This document shows, piece after piece, positions 16,085 to 24,220 of a DNA stretch of 64,000 nucleotides. The notes beneath the pieces were generated by a model. The model searched no databases, was not told the DNA's origin, and saw nothing but the letters and a program-made list of their open reading frames with translations. The stretch's first letter is position 1, and every line of letters begins with the position of its first letter. Source of the DNA: an uncultured Pelagimonas sp. (GTDB lineage Bacteria > Pseudomonadota > Alphaproteobacteria > Rhodobacterales > Rhodobacteraceae); NCBI RefSeq assembly GCF_947498515.1, contig NZ_CANMKO010000011.1:62001-126000 (forward strand). The letters run 5' to 3'. Position numbers and translations under genes: made by a program.

Positions 16085-17696
16085 TCATTTCCTTGGTCGC
16101 GCTGAGTGTGACATCGGGGTAGTCGCGTTCAATCCGGTCAATGTCCCATTGCAAACGCGTCAGGTAAACGACGTCGCCGTCATTGTCATAGCTGATGTGC
16201 TGTTTGTTGGCGTTGACGAATTTATCAACGGCGTCCTGTTCGCCATGTACCCAACGGGCGCTGGTGAATTGTGAGGCGTCAAAACGCACCGGAAGGCCGT
16301 ATTCCATCTCAATCCGACTGCCGAGCACTTCGAATTGCAGCGCCCCAACAACCCCGACGATAAAGCCCGAGCCAATCATCGGTTTAAAGACCTTGGCGGC
16401 CCCTTCTTCGGCGAATTGCATGAGCGCTTTTTCGAGGTGTTTGGATTTCAGCGGATCACCGGCGCGCACCCCTTGCAACAATTCCGGCGCAAAACTTGGG
16501 ATGCCCGTGACCTTGATGGCTTCGCCTTCGGTCAAGGTATCGCCGATGCGCAACTGGCCATGGTTAGGGATGCCGATGATGTCACCGGCCCATGCCTCTT
16601 CGGCCAATTCACGGTCGGCGGCCAAAAATAGCACCGGATTGGAAATCGCCATCGGTTTCTTGGTGCGCACATGGGTGAGTTTCATGCCGCGTTTGAAATG
16701 GCCCGACGCCAGACGCACAAAGGCAACGCGATCGCGGTGCTTTGGGTCCATATTGGCCTGAACCTTGAACACGAAGCCGGCGACTTTCTTTTCCTCGGGG
16801 GCAACGCTACGCGGGCTAGCCGATTGAATTTGCGGTTCGGGGCCGTAGGTGCCGATGCCATCCATCAGCTCTTTGACGCCAAAGCTGTTGATGGCAGAGC
16901 CGAACCAAATCGGGGTCATATGCCCTTCAAGAACCGATTGCGGATCGAGCTTTGGCAAAAGCTCTTTGGCCATTTCCACCTCTTCGCGCAGCTGTTCGAG
17001 CAAGGCTTCGGGAATGTGTTTTTCCAGCTCTGGGTCATCTAAGCCGTTGATCTGAATGGTTTCGGCAACCACGTTTCGATCGGCGCGATCCATGAGCTCA
17101 AGCCGGTCATTGAGCATGTCATAGCAGCCCAAGAAATCGCGACCCATACCGATGGGCCAGCTTGCCGGGGTCACATCAATCGCCAGGTTTTCCTGAATTT
17201 CATCAATAATATCAAACGTGTCCCGCGCCTCGCGGTCCATTTTATTACAGAAGGTCAGGATCGGAAGGTCGCGCAAACGGCAAACCTCAAACAACTTTCG
17301 CGTCTGGCTTTCAACGCCTTTGGCACCATCGATTACCATCACCGCCGCATCCACCGCCGTCAGGGTGCGATAGGTGTCTTCGGAAAAGTCCGAGTGGCCG
17401 GGCGTATCAACAAGATTGAAGCGGAAGTGCGACTCGCCGCTGGTGTAATCGAAGGACATCGCCGATGCCGAGACCGAGATGCCGCGGTCTTTTTCCATCT
17501 GCATAAAGTCAGACCGGGTGCGTCGCGCTTCGCCTTTGGCGCGCACCTGACCCGCCATCTGAATAGCACCACCATAAAGGAGGAACTTTTCTGTCAGCGT
17601 GGTTTTCCCGGCATCCGGGTGCGAGATGATCGCAAATGTGCGACGGCGCGCAATCTCGGGCGGGAGTTCGGGGCGGTTTGAGGCGGTATCTAACAT
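16077..17696 (-). CDS. prfC: peptide chain release factor 3
   Basis: RF3 (539 residues) is a translational GTPase that recycles RF1 and RF2 from the ribosome. The G domain begins RRRTFAIISHPDAGKTTLTEKFLLYGG, with the RF3-type switch region EKDRGISVSASAMSF, G3 LVDTPGHSDFSED, and G4 FCNKMDREARD. Length and C-terminal domain are normal for the family. It is transcribed alone, divergent from the haem-motif protein gene at 17840. Confidence 0.97.
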   Translation of the reverse strand: MLDTASNRPELPPEIARRRTFAIISHPDAGKTTLTEKFLLYGGAIQMAGQVRAKGEARRTRSDFMQMEKDRGISVSASAMSFDYTSGESHFRFNLVDTPGHSDFSEDTYRTLTAVDAAVMVIDGAKGVESQTRKLFEVCRLRDLPILTFCNKMDREARDTFDIIDEIQENLAIDVTPASWPIGMGRDFLGCYDMLNDRLELMDRADRNVVAETIQINGLDDPELEKHIPEALLEQLREEVEMAKELLPKLDPQSVLEGHMTPIWFGSAINSFGVKELMDGIGTYGPEPQIQSASPRSVAPEEKKVAGFVFKVQANMDPKHRDRVAFVRLASGHFKRGMKLTHVRTKKPMAISNPVLFLAADRELAEEAWAGDIIGIPNHGQLRIGDTLTEGEAIKVTGIPSFAPELLQGVRAGDPLKSKHLEKALMQFAEEGAAKVFKPMIGSGFIVGVVGALQFEVLGSRIEMEYGLPVRFDASQFTSARWVHGEQDAVDKFVNANKQHISYDNDGDVVYLTRLQWDIDRIERDYPDVTLSATKEMMT

Positions 17697-17839
17697 GGGC
17701 GTGCGATAGCGCGATTTGAGCGCGGGGGCAATGCATGCGTGGTGCTCGGGCGCGTGATGTAAAAGATGTATGCGAATTGCGTGAATCGCCCTAAGGTGGA
17801 TTGTGCAACTTTCTTTTCAGCCTTTGATTGGAGATTTCC

Positions 17840-19258
17840 ATGCCAAGACGTGTCTATGCCGGGTATCTAACCAGTTTTTCGATTTTACTCGCTTCATCAG
17901 CCGTGGCCCAAGAGGGGCGGCCGGATTTTCAGCCGATCCCAGAGAGATTTGGCTATTTTCAAGAAAATGAACGCCTGTGGGACAGTATCGTCGCGGGTGA
18001 GATGGGGGTGTCACGCGCCCATGCGTGGCGCTTGTTTGCCGGGATGAACCAGCCGCTTGAGCCGGGAACCCCGAATTCTTGGCCGATCTGGTTTAGCTGG
18101 CCCACGTCTGCGCAGGCGTTTGCCGTCGGAGGCGCGCACAGCGAGGCGGTTTCCTCGATCCGGGTGTCCCCGCAAATCAAAGAGATTCACAAAGCCAGAG
18201 CAGCCGGTGCAGAGATTCCCGTCAACACCAAGGGCCCGAGCTATCCTGTGCCGGATGCGGTCAAATCTATGTACCCGACGGCGATCAAAACCGATGGCTC
18301 GGTCAAGGATGGCGCGTTTTTTGTCAACAACGGCGACATCATGATCGCGGTTGAATCGCTATCACCCGAAGGGTTCGGGCAAATTCGCGATCAGGGGTTG
18401 TATCAGGCTTCGGTTTTGGAAGACCTTTGGAAGGATGGTGAAAGCATTGATTTGACCGATCGCTATGTGTCGACCAAACACATGTATTGGCCGGTCAAAA
18501 AGGACGGGCTGACCGCCTTGCCATGGTGGGACAACAATTATTCACCGATGTACAATGACTATGTCGGCTATGAAAACTGGGGCACGGTTGTTGCCATTGA
18601 CCCCGGTGGTGATGCGGTTGGGGATTGGGTCACGGTTGACTATCTGCACAGCGTTCAAAACCATGATGGCAGCGCGATGGAAACGCGCCGCGCAACGGCG
18701 CAAGCGGTTGGGTTGGATCGGTTTTATCATCATCAGGTGACGGATGCGGATTGGGGTATCTTTACCGATGCGGACAAGGCGATCCTGTCGCAAGCGAGTT
18801 ATTGGCTTTATAATGAGCCGTTTGAACCAGGAGATTACCTTGTCGAGGTTGCCATGCATATTGTCACCAAAGAGGTGCCGACATGGACCTTGCAAAGCTT
18901 TTGGTGGTCGGGGCGTGCAGATGAGGGCCCCTATTCTTGGGATCGCCCGGAAATGGAGGCCGAGGGGCCGTGGGATCAATATCTTTTGACCGAGGCAAAT
19001 GCCTTTGATCCGGGGCCGGAAGGCGAACTGCCGATCGCGGTTAATCCCTATATCGAAGGGGTCATTCACCCCATTCGCACCAATTGCCGCAACTGCCATG
19101 TGCGGGCCGGATATACGCCCAAAGATGCGCCAAACAAGACCGGGTATTCATCCCCCAACTGCCCCGATCTATTGGCGCCATTGATGCCGGATGATGCCTG
19201 TTTCAAGGGCGTGACCCTTTCTGATTTTGCGTGGATTATTCCAGATCGCGCACAATAA
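17840..19258 (+). CDS. exported protein of unknown function with one CxxCH haem-binding motif
   Basis: The protein has 472 residues. A signal peptide (MPRRVYAGYLTSFSILLASSAVAQ) points to the periplasm. The long middle part is rich in W, Y and D and matches no family I recognise. Near the C terminus TNCRNCH (Cys416 to His420) is a classical c-type haem attachment site, followed by PLMPDDACF, whose Met could be the sixth ligand, and two further cysteines that could form a disulfide. The ATG at 17840 has GGAG upstream; an in-frame TTG at 17828 would only add four residues. It may be an oxidoreductase with a built-in cytochrome domain. It stands alone between prfC and a terminator. Confidence 0.75.
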   Translation: MPRRVYAGYLTSFSILLASSAVAQEGRPDFQPIPERFGYFQENERLWDSIVAGEMGVSRAHAWRLFAGMNQPLEPGTPNSWPIWFSWPTSAQAFAVGGAHSEAVSSIRVSPQIKEIHKARAAGAEIPVNTKGPSYPVPDAVKSMYPTAIKTDGSVKDGAFFVNNGDIMIAVESLSPEGFGQIRDQGLYQASVLEDLWKDGESIDLTDRYVSTKHMYWPVKKDGLTALPWWDNNYSPMYNDYVGYENWGTVVAIDPGGDAVGDWVTVDYLHSVQNHDGSAMETRRATAQAVGLDRFYHHQVTDADWGIFTDADKAILSQASYWLYNEPFEPGDYLVEVAMHIVTKEVPTWTLQSFWWSGRADEGPYSWDRPEMEAEGPWDQYLLTEANAFDPGPEGELPIAVNPYIEGVIHPIRTNCRNCHVRAGYTPKDAPNKTGYSSPNCPDLLAPLMPDDACFKGVTLSDFAWIIPDRAQ

Positions 19259-19292
19259 GGGCACCGGTTTGTTCAAGTCTATCAGGAGTATA

Positions 19293-19325
19293 GCAGTCGG
19301 ACTTCTTGCTCCGACTGCCGTTTTT
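19293..19325 (+). terminator. rho-independent terminator
   Basis: GCAGTCGGA, loop of eight, TCCGACTGC, then CG and a T-run. It ends the haem-motif protein gene before the convergent solute-binding protein gene. Confidence 0.87.
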
Positions 19326-19331
19326 CTGGCT

Positions 19332-20042
19332 TTAGTTGTTGTAAAGCCCGTTGATTTCCTTGGCGCGACCGTCGGCGATCAAACGATCTAAGCTGGATTG
19401 AATGCTGGCGATGGTTGCATCATCCACATCAAGATTGCAGGCCAATCCGGTCATTGTCGATTGCACCACATAGACCTCTTCAAGATCGGGGTCGTTTTCC
19501 TGCTGAAGGCGGTTGCGGAACGTCACCCAAAGATCAACCCGACCGGCCTTGAGTTTCTTGGGGTTCAGCTCTTCTTTGGGGGCGGACACGATATTCATAC
19601 CCTCAGCCTTGAGAATGTCCTCGGTCACGTCGCCATTATAGGTGCCGATGGACAAGGCACGCGCATCGTCAAGCGAGGTGATCACATGGCTATCGGATTT
19701 GCGGCCCACAAGGATAATATGGTTTTCATCAAGGGGCGTGACCCATTTGAATTTGGGTTTGCGTTCGTCGGTGACAGAGGTCGAAAACACACAGGTATTG
19801 GCGGTGTTCTGCGCGGTTGAAAAGGCGCGGGCCCAGGGTTGAACCTCCATCGCATAGGCGACATTAGCGGCCTCCAAGGCTTCGCGCACAAGATCGGTTG
19901 CCGACCCAACAATCTCCCCGTTTTCGGTATAGTTGTAGGGCGGATATTCTTCGGTCAACAGGGTCAAAGGCGCATTGGCTAGCGCGGTTGTGGCAACGCC
20001 GAAAAACCCAGCGGCGCAGAGTAGGGATTTGAAAGAGATCAT
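19332..20042 (-). CDS. family 3 extracellular solute-binding protein (orphan)
   Basis: This 236-residue periplasmic binding protein has a signal peptide (MISFKSLLCAAGFFGVATTALA) and the SBP_bac_3 opening LTLLTEEYPPYNYTENGEIVGSATDLV. Such proteins bind amino acids or similar small solutes for ABC importers. The fold looks complete (WVTFRN and the C-terminal helix are present), but no permease or ATPase gene lies nearby. It may serve a transporter encoded elsewhere. Transcription appears monocistronic. Confidence 0.85.
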   Translation of the reverse strand: MISFKSLLCAAGFFGVATTALANAPLTLLTEEYPPYNYTENGEIVGSATDLVREALEAANVAYAMEVQPWARAFSTAQNTANTCVFSTSVTDERKPKFKWVTPLDENHIILVGRKSDSHVITSLDDARALSIGTYNGDVTEDILKAEGMNIVSAPKEELNPKKLKAGRVDLWVTFRNRLQQENDPDLEEVYVVQSTMTGLACNLDVDDATIASIQSSLDRLIADGRAKEINGLYNN

Positions 20043-20144
20043 GTGTCAGGTCCGATTATCAAACTTTGGATAACCGAGGCTAACAAATAGGTCCTAATCG
20101 GACTTTAACCGGCGAGTTTTCATAAAAATAGCGTGGGTCGGGAG

Positions 20145-21161
20145 TTACCCCGTCGAAGATTTCCGCAGTAGATCGGCGACATCGGGGCGGGTCAGGAGGG
20201 TTTCTTGGACCTCCAATTCGCCAAAGCCAGAGCGGCGGTGACCGGGGATCAGCTCACCCAATTTGTCGCTCATATCATCGGGTAGGGCGGCACCGGTTCG
20301 GGTGTCGACCAACATGCTTTCGGCGGCGATGCCTTCGGCATAGATGATTTGATGGCTGTCAAACAGCATCTGGTAATAGTCGATAAAACCGCCAGTGACC
20401 GGCATGACCGTGATGTCATTCACCAAGTGACGGGCACGCACCAGAATTTCGGAGCGACCGGCCCCAATTTCATCGCTGCGTTGATAGATAAAAAGCCGGT
20501 GATCCGGACAGACCAAGAGATCACGGGTGTTGTTGAGCGTGCCTTCGCGGATCAGAATCGGGGTAAAGGCCCCAACGGCGCGGGCGGTGTGATGACCCAG
20601 CCAACGGATTTCTTGCGGACCATCATCGCGGGTTAAAACCCGGTCGCCAACGGCAAGGTCCTCGACCGGGCGTTGCGCGCCATTGGCCATGGTGATCATC
20701 GTACCGGCGGTAAAGGACACACAGGCAACCTGTGCAAAGCGTTGAAGGGCGTTGTCGGAATTGACGCCGACCAGAACATATTCGGCATTTGGGGTCATTT
20801 CCCCCAAGGGTAGCGTATAGATTTGGGCGACATTGCCGTCCTCATCGACTTCCACCAGAACAAGGCATTCAACGGTCTCGCCGCTTGGCGACATGAAGGT
20901 GACACAGCAATCGAGATGTAGATCAGCACCGGGTAGGCCCATGTCGGTGTCAGACGCGATTTGAAACGGTGGGTTGCCGCCGGTCTGCACCCGCATCCGC
21001 ACGGTCGCGGCCAAGGGCGACAGGCGATAGACATCATCCGGCACCAGCTCATCCGCAAAGGAGAGGGAATCCCCCAGATTGGCCCCGTTGATCACGCGGA
21101 TCATCTCGGCACGGTACACATGCAGGGTTTGAGCGGAGCGGTTGGTCTGGTTCGTACTCAT
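20145..21161 (-). CDS. Hint (hedgehog/intein) domain protein
   Basis: The 338-residue protein has an N-terminal beta-rich region (1-140) and a Hint_2-type domain from about 147: ACVSFTAGTMITMANGAQRP, then VEDLAVGDRVLTRDDG and the block LLVCPDHRLFIYQR. In most Hint domains the first residue before FTAGT is the cysteine nucleophile; here it is Ser149, with a cysteine two residues earlier. Hint_2 proteins are common in Rhodobacterales and of uncertain role; some are secreted autoprocessing proteins. No signal peptide or secretion gene is seen nearby. Confidence 0.82.
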   Translation of the reverse strand: MSTNQTNRSAQTLHVYRAEMIRVINGANLGDSLSFADELVPDDVYRLSPLAATVRMRVQTGGNPPFQIASDTDMGLPGADLHLDCCVTFMSPSGETVECLVLVEVDEDGNVAQIYTLPLGEMTPNAEYVLVGVNSDNALQRFAQVACVSFTAGTMITMANGAQRPVEDLAVGDRVLTRDDGPQEIRWLGHHTARAVGAFTPILIREGTLNNTRDLLVCPDHRLFIYQRSDEIGAGRSEILVRARHLVNDITVMPVTGGFIDYYQMLFDSHQIIYAEGIAAESMLVDTRTGAALPDDMSDKLGELIPGHRRSGFGELEVQETLLTRPDVADLLRKSSTG

Positions 21162-21333
21162 GACACCTCGTGACAGGAAGCCCGGCTAGATAAACAAGAA
21201 ACGAATCCCGGGCGGCTGTTGCATCTTGCATTGTATGATACCTGATTGTGGCATCAAATAGCCGTTGATCCGACCTTTTGTCGGCTGACACGAAACAACG
21301 GCCCGGAGGTGGGCCATACGAACAGGAGAGATC

Positions 21334-22113
21334 ATGGATCTGGGGATTGCAGGAAAACGCGCATTGGTTTGCGCATCAAGCAAAGGTTTGGGCCGAGGAT
21401 GCGCCGAAGCTTTGGCGCAGGCCGGTGTGGAGCTGGTGATGAATGCCCGCGGGGCCGAAGCGCTTGAGGCGACGGCGCAAGAGATCCGCGACACCTATGG
21501 CGTCAAGGTGACCACGGTTGCGGCCGATATCGTATCGGAAGAAGGGCGTGCCAAGGTTTTGGAAGTCGCGGGTGACGTGGATATTCTTGTCACCAACGCC
21601 GGTGGTCCGCCTCCGGGTTTGTGGTCCGATTGGGGGCGCGATGAGTTCCTTGCCGCCTTGGATGCCAATATGTTGACGCCGATTGCTTTGATGACGGAAC
21701 TGATGCCAAAAATGGCCGCCAAGGGCTGGGGCCGGGTGGTCAATATCACCTCGCAATCGGTCAAAGCGCCGATCCCGCAATTGGGCTTGTCGAATGCCGC
21801 GCGCACCGGGTTGACCGGTTACGTGGCTGGCACCGCGCGTCAGGTTGCGCCAGAGGGTGTTATTGTCAACAACCTGCTGCCGGGTATTCACGCCACTGAT
21901 CGCGCGATTTCGCTTGATACCGGCGTTGCCGATGCACAGGGCATTTCGATCGAAGAAGCCGCCGATCAACGCGCGGCCACCATTCCGGCGCGCCGCTATG
22001 GCACGCGTCAGGAATTTGGCGCGATGTGCGCGTTCCTGTGTTCGCAACACGCGGGCTTTATCGTGGGGCAGAACATCCTGCTCGACGGTGGCGCGACCAA
22101 CGCAACACTCTAA
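21334..22113 (+). CDS. SDR family oxidoreductase with altered catalytic Tyr/Lys
   Basis: This 259-residue short-chain dehydrogenase/reductase has the cofactor motif CASSKGLGRGCAEAL near residue 15, TNAGG at 88-92 and NITS with Ser140. The usual YxxxK is replaced by SNAAR (153-157), so Tyr becomes Ser and Lys becomes Arg. This is shared, as I recall, with an SDR subgroup having LSNxxR, so it is not simply decay. The C terminus GFIVGQNILLDGGATN is typical. A GGAGAG ribosome site precedes the ATG. Substrate unknown. Confidence 0.87.
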   Translation: MDLGIAGKRALVCASSKGLGRGCAEALAQAGVELVMNARGAEALEATAQEIRDTYGVKVTTVAADIVSEEGRAKVLEVAGDVDILVTNAGGPPPGLWSDWGRDEFLAALDANMLTPIALMTELMPKMAAKGWGRVVNITSQSVKAPIPQLGLSNAARTGLTGYVAGTARQVAPEGVIVNNLLPGIHATDRAISLDTGVADAQGISIEEAADQRAATIPARRYGTRQEFGAMCAFLCSQHAGFIVGQNILLDGGATNATL

Positions 22114-22124
22114 CCGAGAGCCCC

Positions 22125-22166
22125 AAAATCCATGCATGGATTTTGCAAATTCCGTGCACGGAATTT
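22125..22166. repeat. tandem 9-2-9 palindromes after the SDR gene
   Basis: AAAATCCAT-GC-ATGGATTTT (22125-22144) and AAATTCCGT-GC-ACGGAATTT (22147-22166) are separated by GC, exactly as at 1427-1468. Flanking CCCC and GGGG would let the whole block fold into one longer stem as well. Confidence 0.78.
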
Positions 22167-22198
22167 TGGGGCACCCAGATGACATTTAAGAGGTAGAC

Positions 22199-23344
22199 AT
22201 GGCACGAGGACCAGACGGGCAGGGCGGCGGCGCGGGGTTCTCGCTTGCCGATCAATTGTTTAATGAACAAAGCATCGGTGATTTGGCTGCGGAGTATCGC
22301 CAGTTACCGGGCTTTGATGACGATGATTTTGCCAACGAAGTCTTGGCGGGGTTTGGCGATCTTGGCCTTTTGGAACGGCTGGATTGGATTGCGACCTGTG
22401 TCGAAGATCGCCTGCCCACGGATTTCCCGGCCATGGTCGAGGCATTGCGCGCCGCAATGCCGCCAGAGCTTGACCCCAGCAAATCTGACGATGATTTTGG
22501 CCGTTTTATACACGCGGTGCCGGGCATTTTGGCGGTGCGGCACGGGGTGGAGGATCATCGCGACCTTGCGCTTGATCTCATCTATGACGCGACCAAGCGG
22601 TTTTCGATGGAGTTTTACATTCGCCCTTTCCTGAACCGTTGGCCCGACGAGACTTTGGCGCGGTTGGATGCATGGTGTGGCGATGACAACTACCATGTTC
22701 GCCGCCTTGTGTCCGAAGGAACACGGCCTCGTCTGCCGTGGGCGCGCAATATCGACATCGCCCCGGATGTGCCGTTGCGGTTTCTGGAGCGTTTGCACAG
22801 CGATCCAACCCGCTATGTCACCCGCTCTGTCGCCAACCATATGAACGACCTGTCAAAAGTGATGCCAGAGGAGGTTGTGACGCGTCTGTCGTCTTGGCAG
22901 AACACACAAGAGCAAACGCCCAAGGAGCTATCTTGGATGACCAAACACGCGCTGCGCACGGCGGTCAAACGCGGCGAGCGTGGGGCGCTGGATTTGCTGG
23001 GCTACCGGGCCGGGGATGTGTCGGCGACCCTCGCGATCAAAACCCCAAAGGTTACAATCGGACAGCCGTTGGAATTTGATGTGACGCTGACAAGCCCAGA
23101 GGCCTTGCCGGTGATGGTGGACTATCGTTTGCGCTTTGCCCGCCCTTCGGGAGAGGCGGAGAAAGTCTTTAAGCTCAAGACGGCAAAGCTGGTCAAAGGC
23201 ACGCCGCTCACGCTGACAAAAACCCATAAACTCAAGGGCAATGCCAGCACCTTTACCCTGCATCCCGGCGCACATGGGATCACGGTTCAGGTCAACGGCC
23301 AAGACGTTGCCAGCGGTGATTTTGAGCTATTGGCGCAAGATTAG
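22199..23344 (+). CDS. AlkC-like DNA glycosylase with C-terminal Ig-like domain
   Basis: The 381-residue protein has an N-terminal helical-repeat region (about 10-260) of the AlkC/AlkD type, with the diagnostic segment DNYHVRRLVSEGTRPRLPWA. Residues about 265-381 form a beta-rich Ig-like domain (VTIGQPLEFDVTLTSPEALPVMVDYRLRFARP), the arrangement known for AlkC. These enzymes excise alkylated bases such as 3-methyladenine and 3-methylcytosine. Residues FLNRWPDETLARLDAW fit the repeat pattern. It sits downstream of the SDR gene after 85 bp holding palindromes. Confidence 0.85.
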   Translation: MARGPDGQGGGAGFSLADQLFNEQSIGDLAAEYRQLPGFDDDDFANEVLAGFGDLGLLERLDWIATCVEDRLPTDFPAMVEALRAAMPPELDPSKSDDDFGRFIHAVPGILAVRHGVEDHRDLALDLIYDATKRFSMEFYIRPFLNRWPDETLARLDAWCGDDNYHVRRLVSEGTRPRLPWARNIDIAPDVPLRFLERLHSDPTRYVTRSVANHMNDLSKVMPEEVVTRLSSWQNTQEQTPKELSWMTKHALRTAVKRGERGALDLLGYRAGDVSATLAIKTPKVTIGQPLEFDVTLTSPEALPVMVDYRLRFARPSGEAEKVFKLKTAKLVKGTPLTLTKTHKLKGNASTFTLHPGAHGITVQVNGQDVASGDFELLAQD

Positions 23345-23395
23345 CGCCGCTTATGTGCGCCTGTCGACCTTAGAGCGCCCAACCTTGAACTTGAA

Positions 23396-23441
23396 ACACG
23401 AATACCCTGCCATGCCTTCGGCACTCTCGGGACATTCGTGT
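23396..23441. terminator. long imperfect hairpin between convergent genes
   Basis: ACACGAAT (23396-23403) pairs with ATTCGTGT (23434-23441); inside, CCC, TGCC and their partners around a TTC loop extend the stem. It lies between the convergent alkC-like and M48 protease genes and probably terminates one or both. Confidence 0.5.
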
Positions 23442-23457
23442 CTCATGATGATTCAGG

Positions 23458-24153
23458 TTAACGGTCGGACGCTTTAGCCCAACGCTTTTCCAATTTTTGA
23501 ATGGCTTTGATCCGATCACCGGGTTTGGGGTGGGACATGAACCACGCCGGAACCGGTTGCGACGTCTCGGCGCTCCAATGCTCGAGCTTTTCAAAAAGCG
23601 AGGTCAGAGGCGCGGTGCCAATCCCAGCTTTGGTGAGCAAGGCCGCCGCGTATTCATCGGCTTCAAACTCATCGGCACGGGACAATCCGGCGCGGTGCAA
23701 GCTCATAATCCGATCCGCGACCCAGCCACCAAAACCAAAGGTATAGCGGTTCAAGACCATCGCCAAAACGCTGCGCATGGCGTTTTGACCAAAAAAGTCA
23801 TTCATCCGGGTTTTCGCATGACCAAGGGCCACATGGCCAAGTTCATGGGCGATCACCGATGTCAGTTCCTCGGCGCTGACCTCGCCTTTGACATGGCGAT
23901 CAAGAAACCCACGGGTGATGAAAATGCGCCCGTCATGAGTGGCCAAGCCGTTGATTTGCGGCACTTCGTAAACGTGCACCTTGATCCGCGCCACCTCGAG
24001 CGCGGCCGCCAGTTGGTCAAGCAGCGGGACGAGAGAGGGCGCGGCCAAAGCCGTTGATTTGGCATCTAGCTCGCGCGCACTGCGCCAAGCGGAAAACCGG
24101 AACATGACGTATCCGTAGACCATCGCCAAAAGGAGGGGGGTAAGCTTTAGCAT
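23458..24153 (-). CDS. M48 family zinc metalloprotease
   Basis: This 231-residue protein has an N-terminal membrane anchor (MLKLTPLLLAMVYGYVMF) and the M48 zinc motif HELGH (103-107) with the third ligand in ADEFEADEYAA. VPQINGLATHDGRIFITRGFL and SHPKPGDRI are also typical of the Ste24/HtpX-like group. It should cleave membrane or periplasm-facing substrates. It is shorter than HtpX and has only one clear membrane segment. The start is the first ATG of the frame; the ribosome site is weak. Confidence 0.88.
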   Translation of the reverse strand: MLKLTPLLLAMVYGYVMFRFSAWRSARELDAKSTALAAPSLVPLLDQLAAALEVARIKVHVYEVPQINGLATHDGRIFITRGFLDRHVKGEVSAEELTSVIAHELGHVALGHAKTRMNDFFGQNAMRSVLAMVLNRYTFGFGGWVADRIMSLHRAGLSRADEFEADEYAAALLTKAGIGTAPLTSLFEKLEHWSAETSQPVPAWFMSHPKPGDRIKAIQKLEKRWAKASDR

Positions 24154-24220
24154 AGGGGGAATATGGGGCTATGGTCCGGTTAGGGCAATGCGTTGCGGCG
24201 CATCAACCGGGACAAACGTG

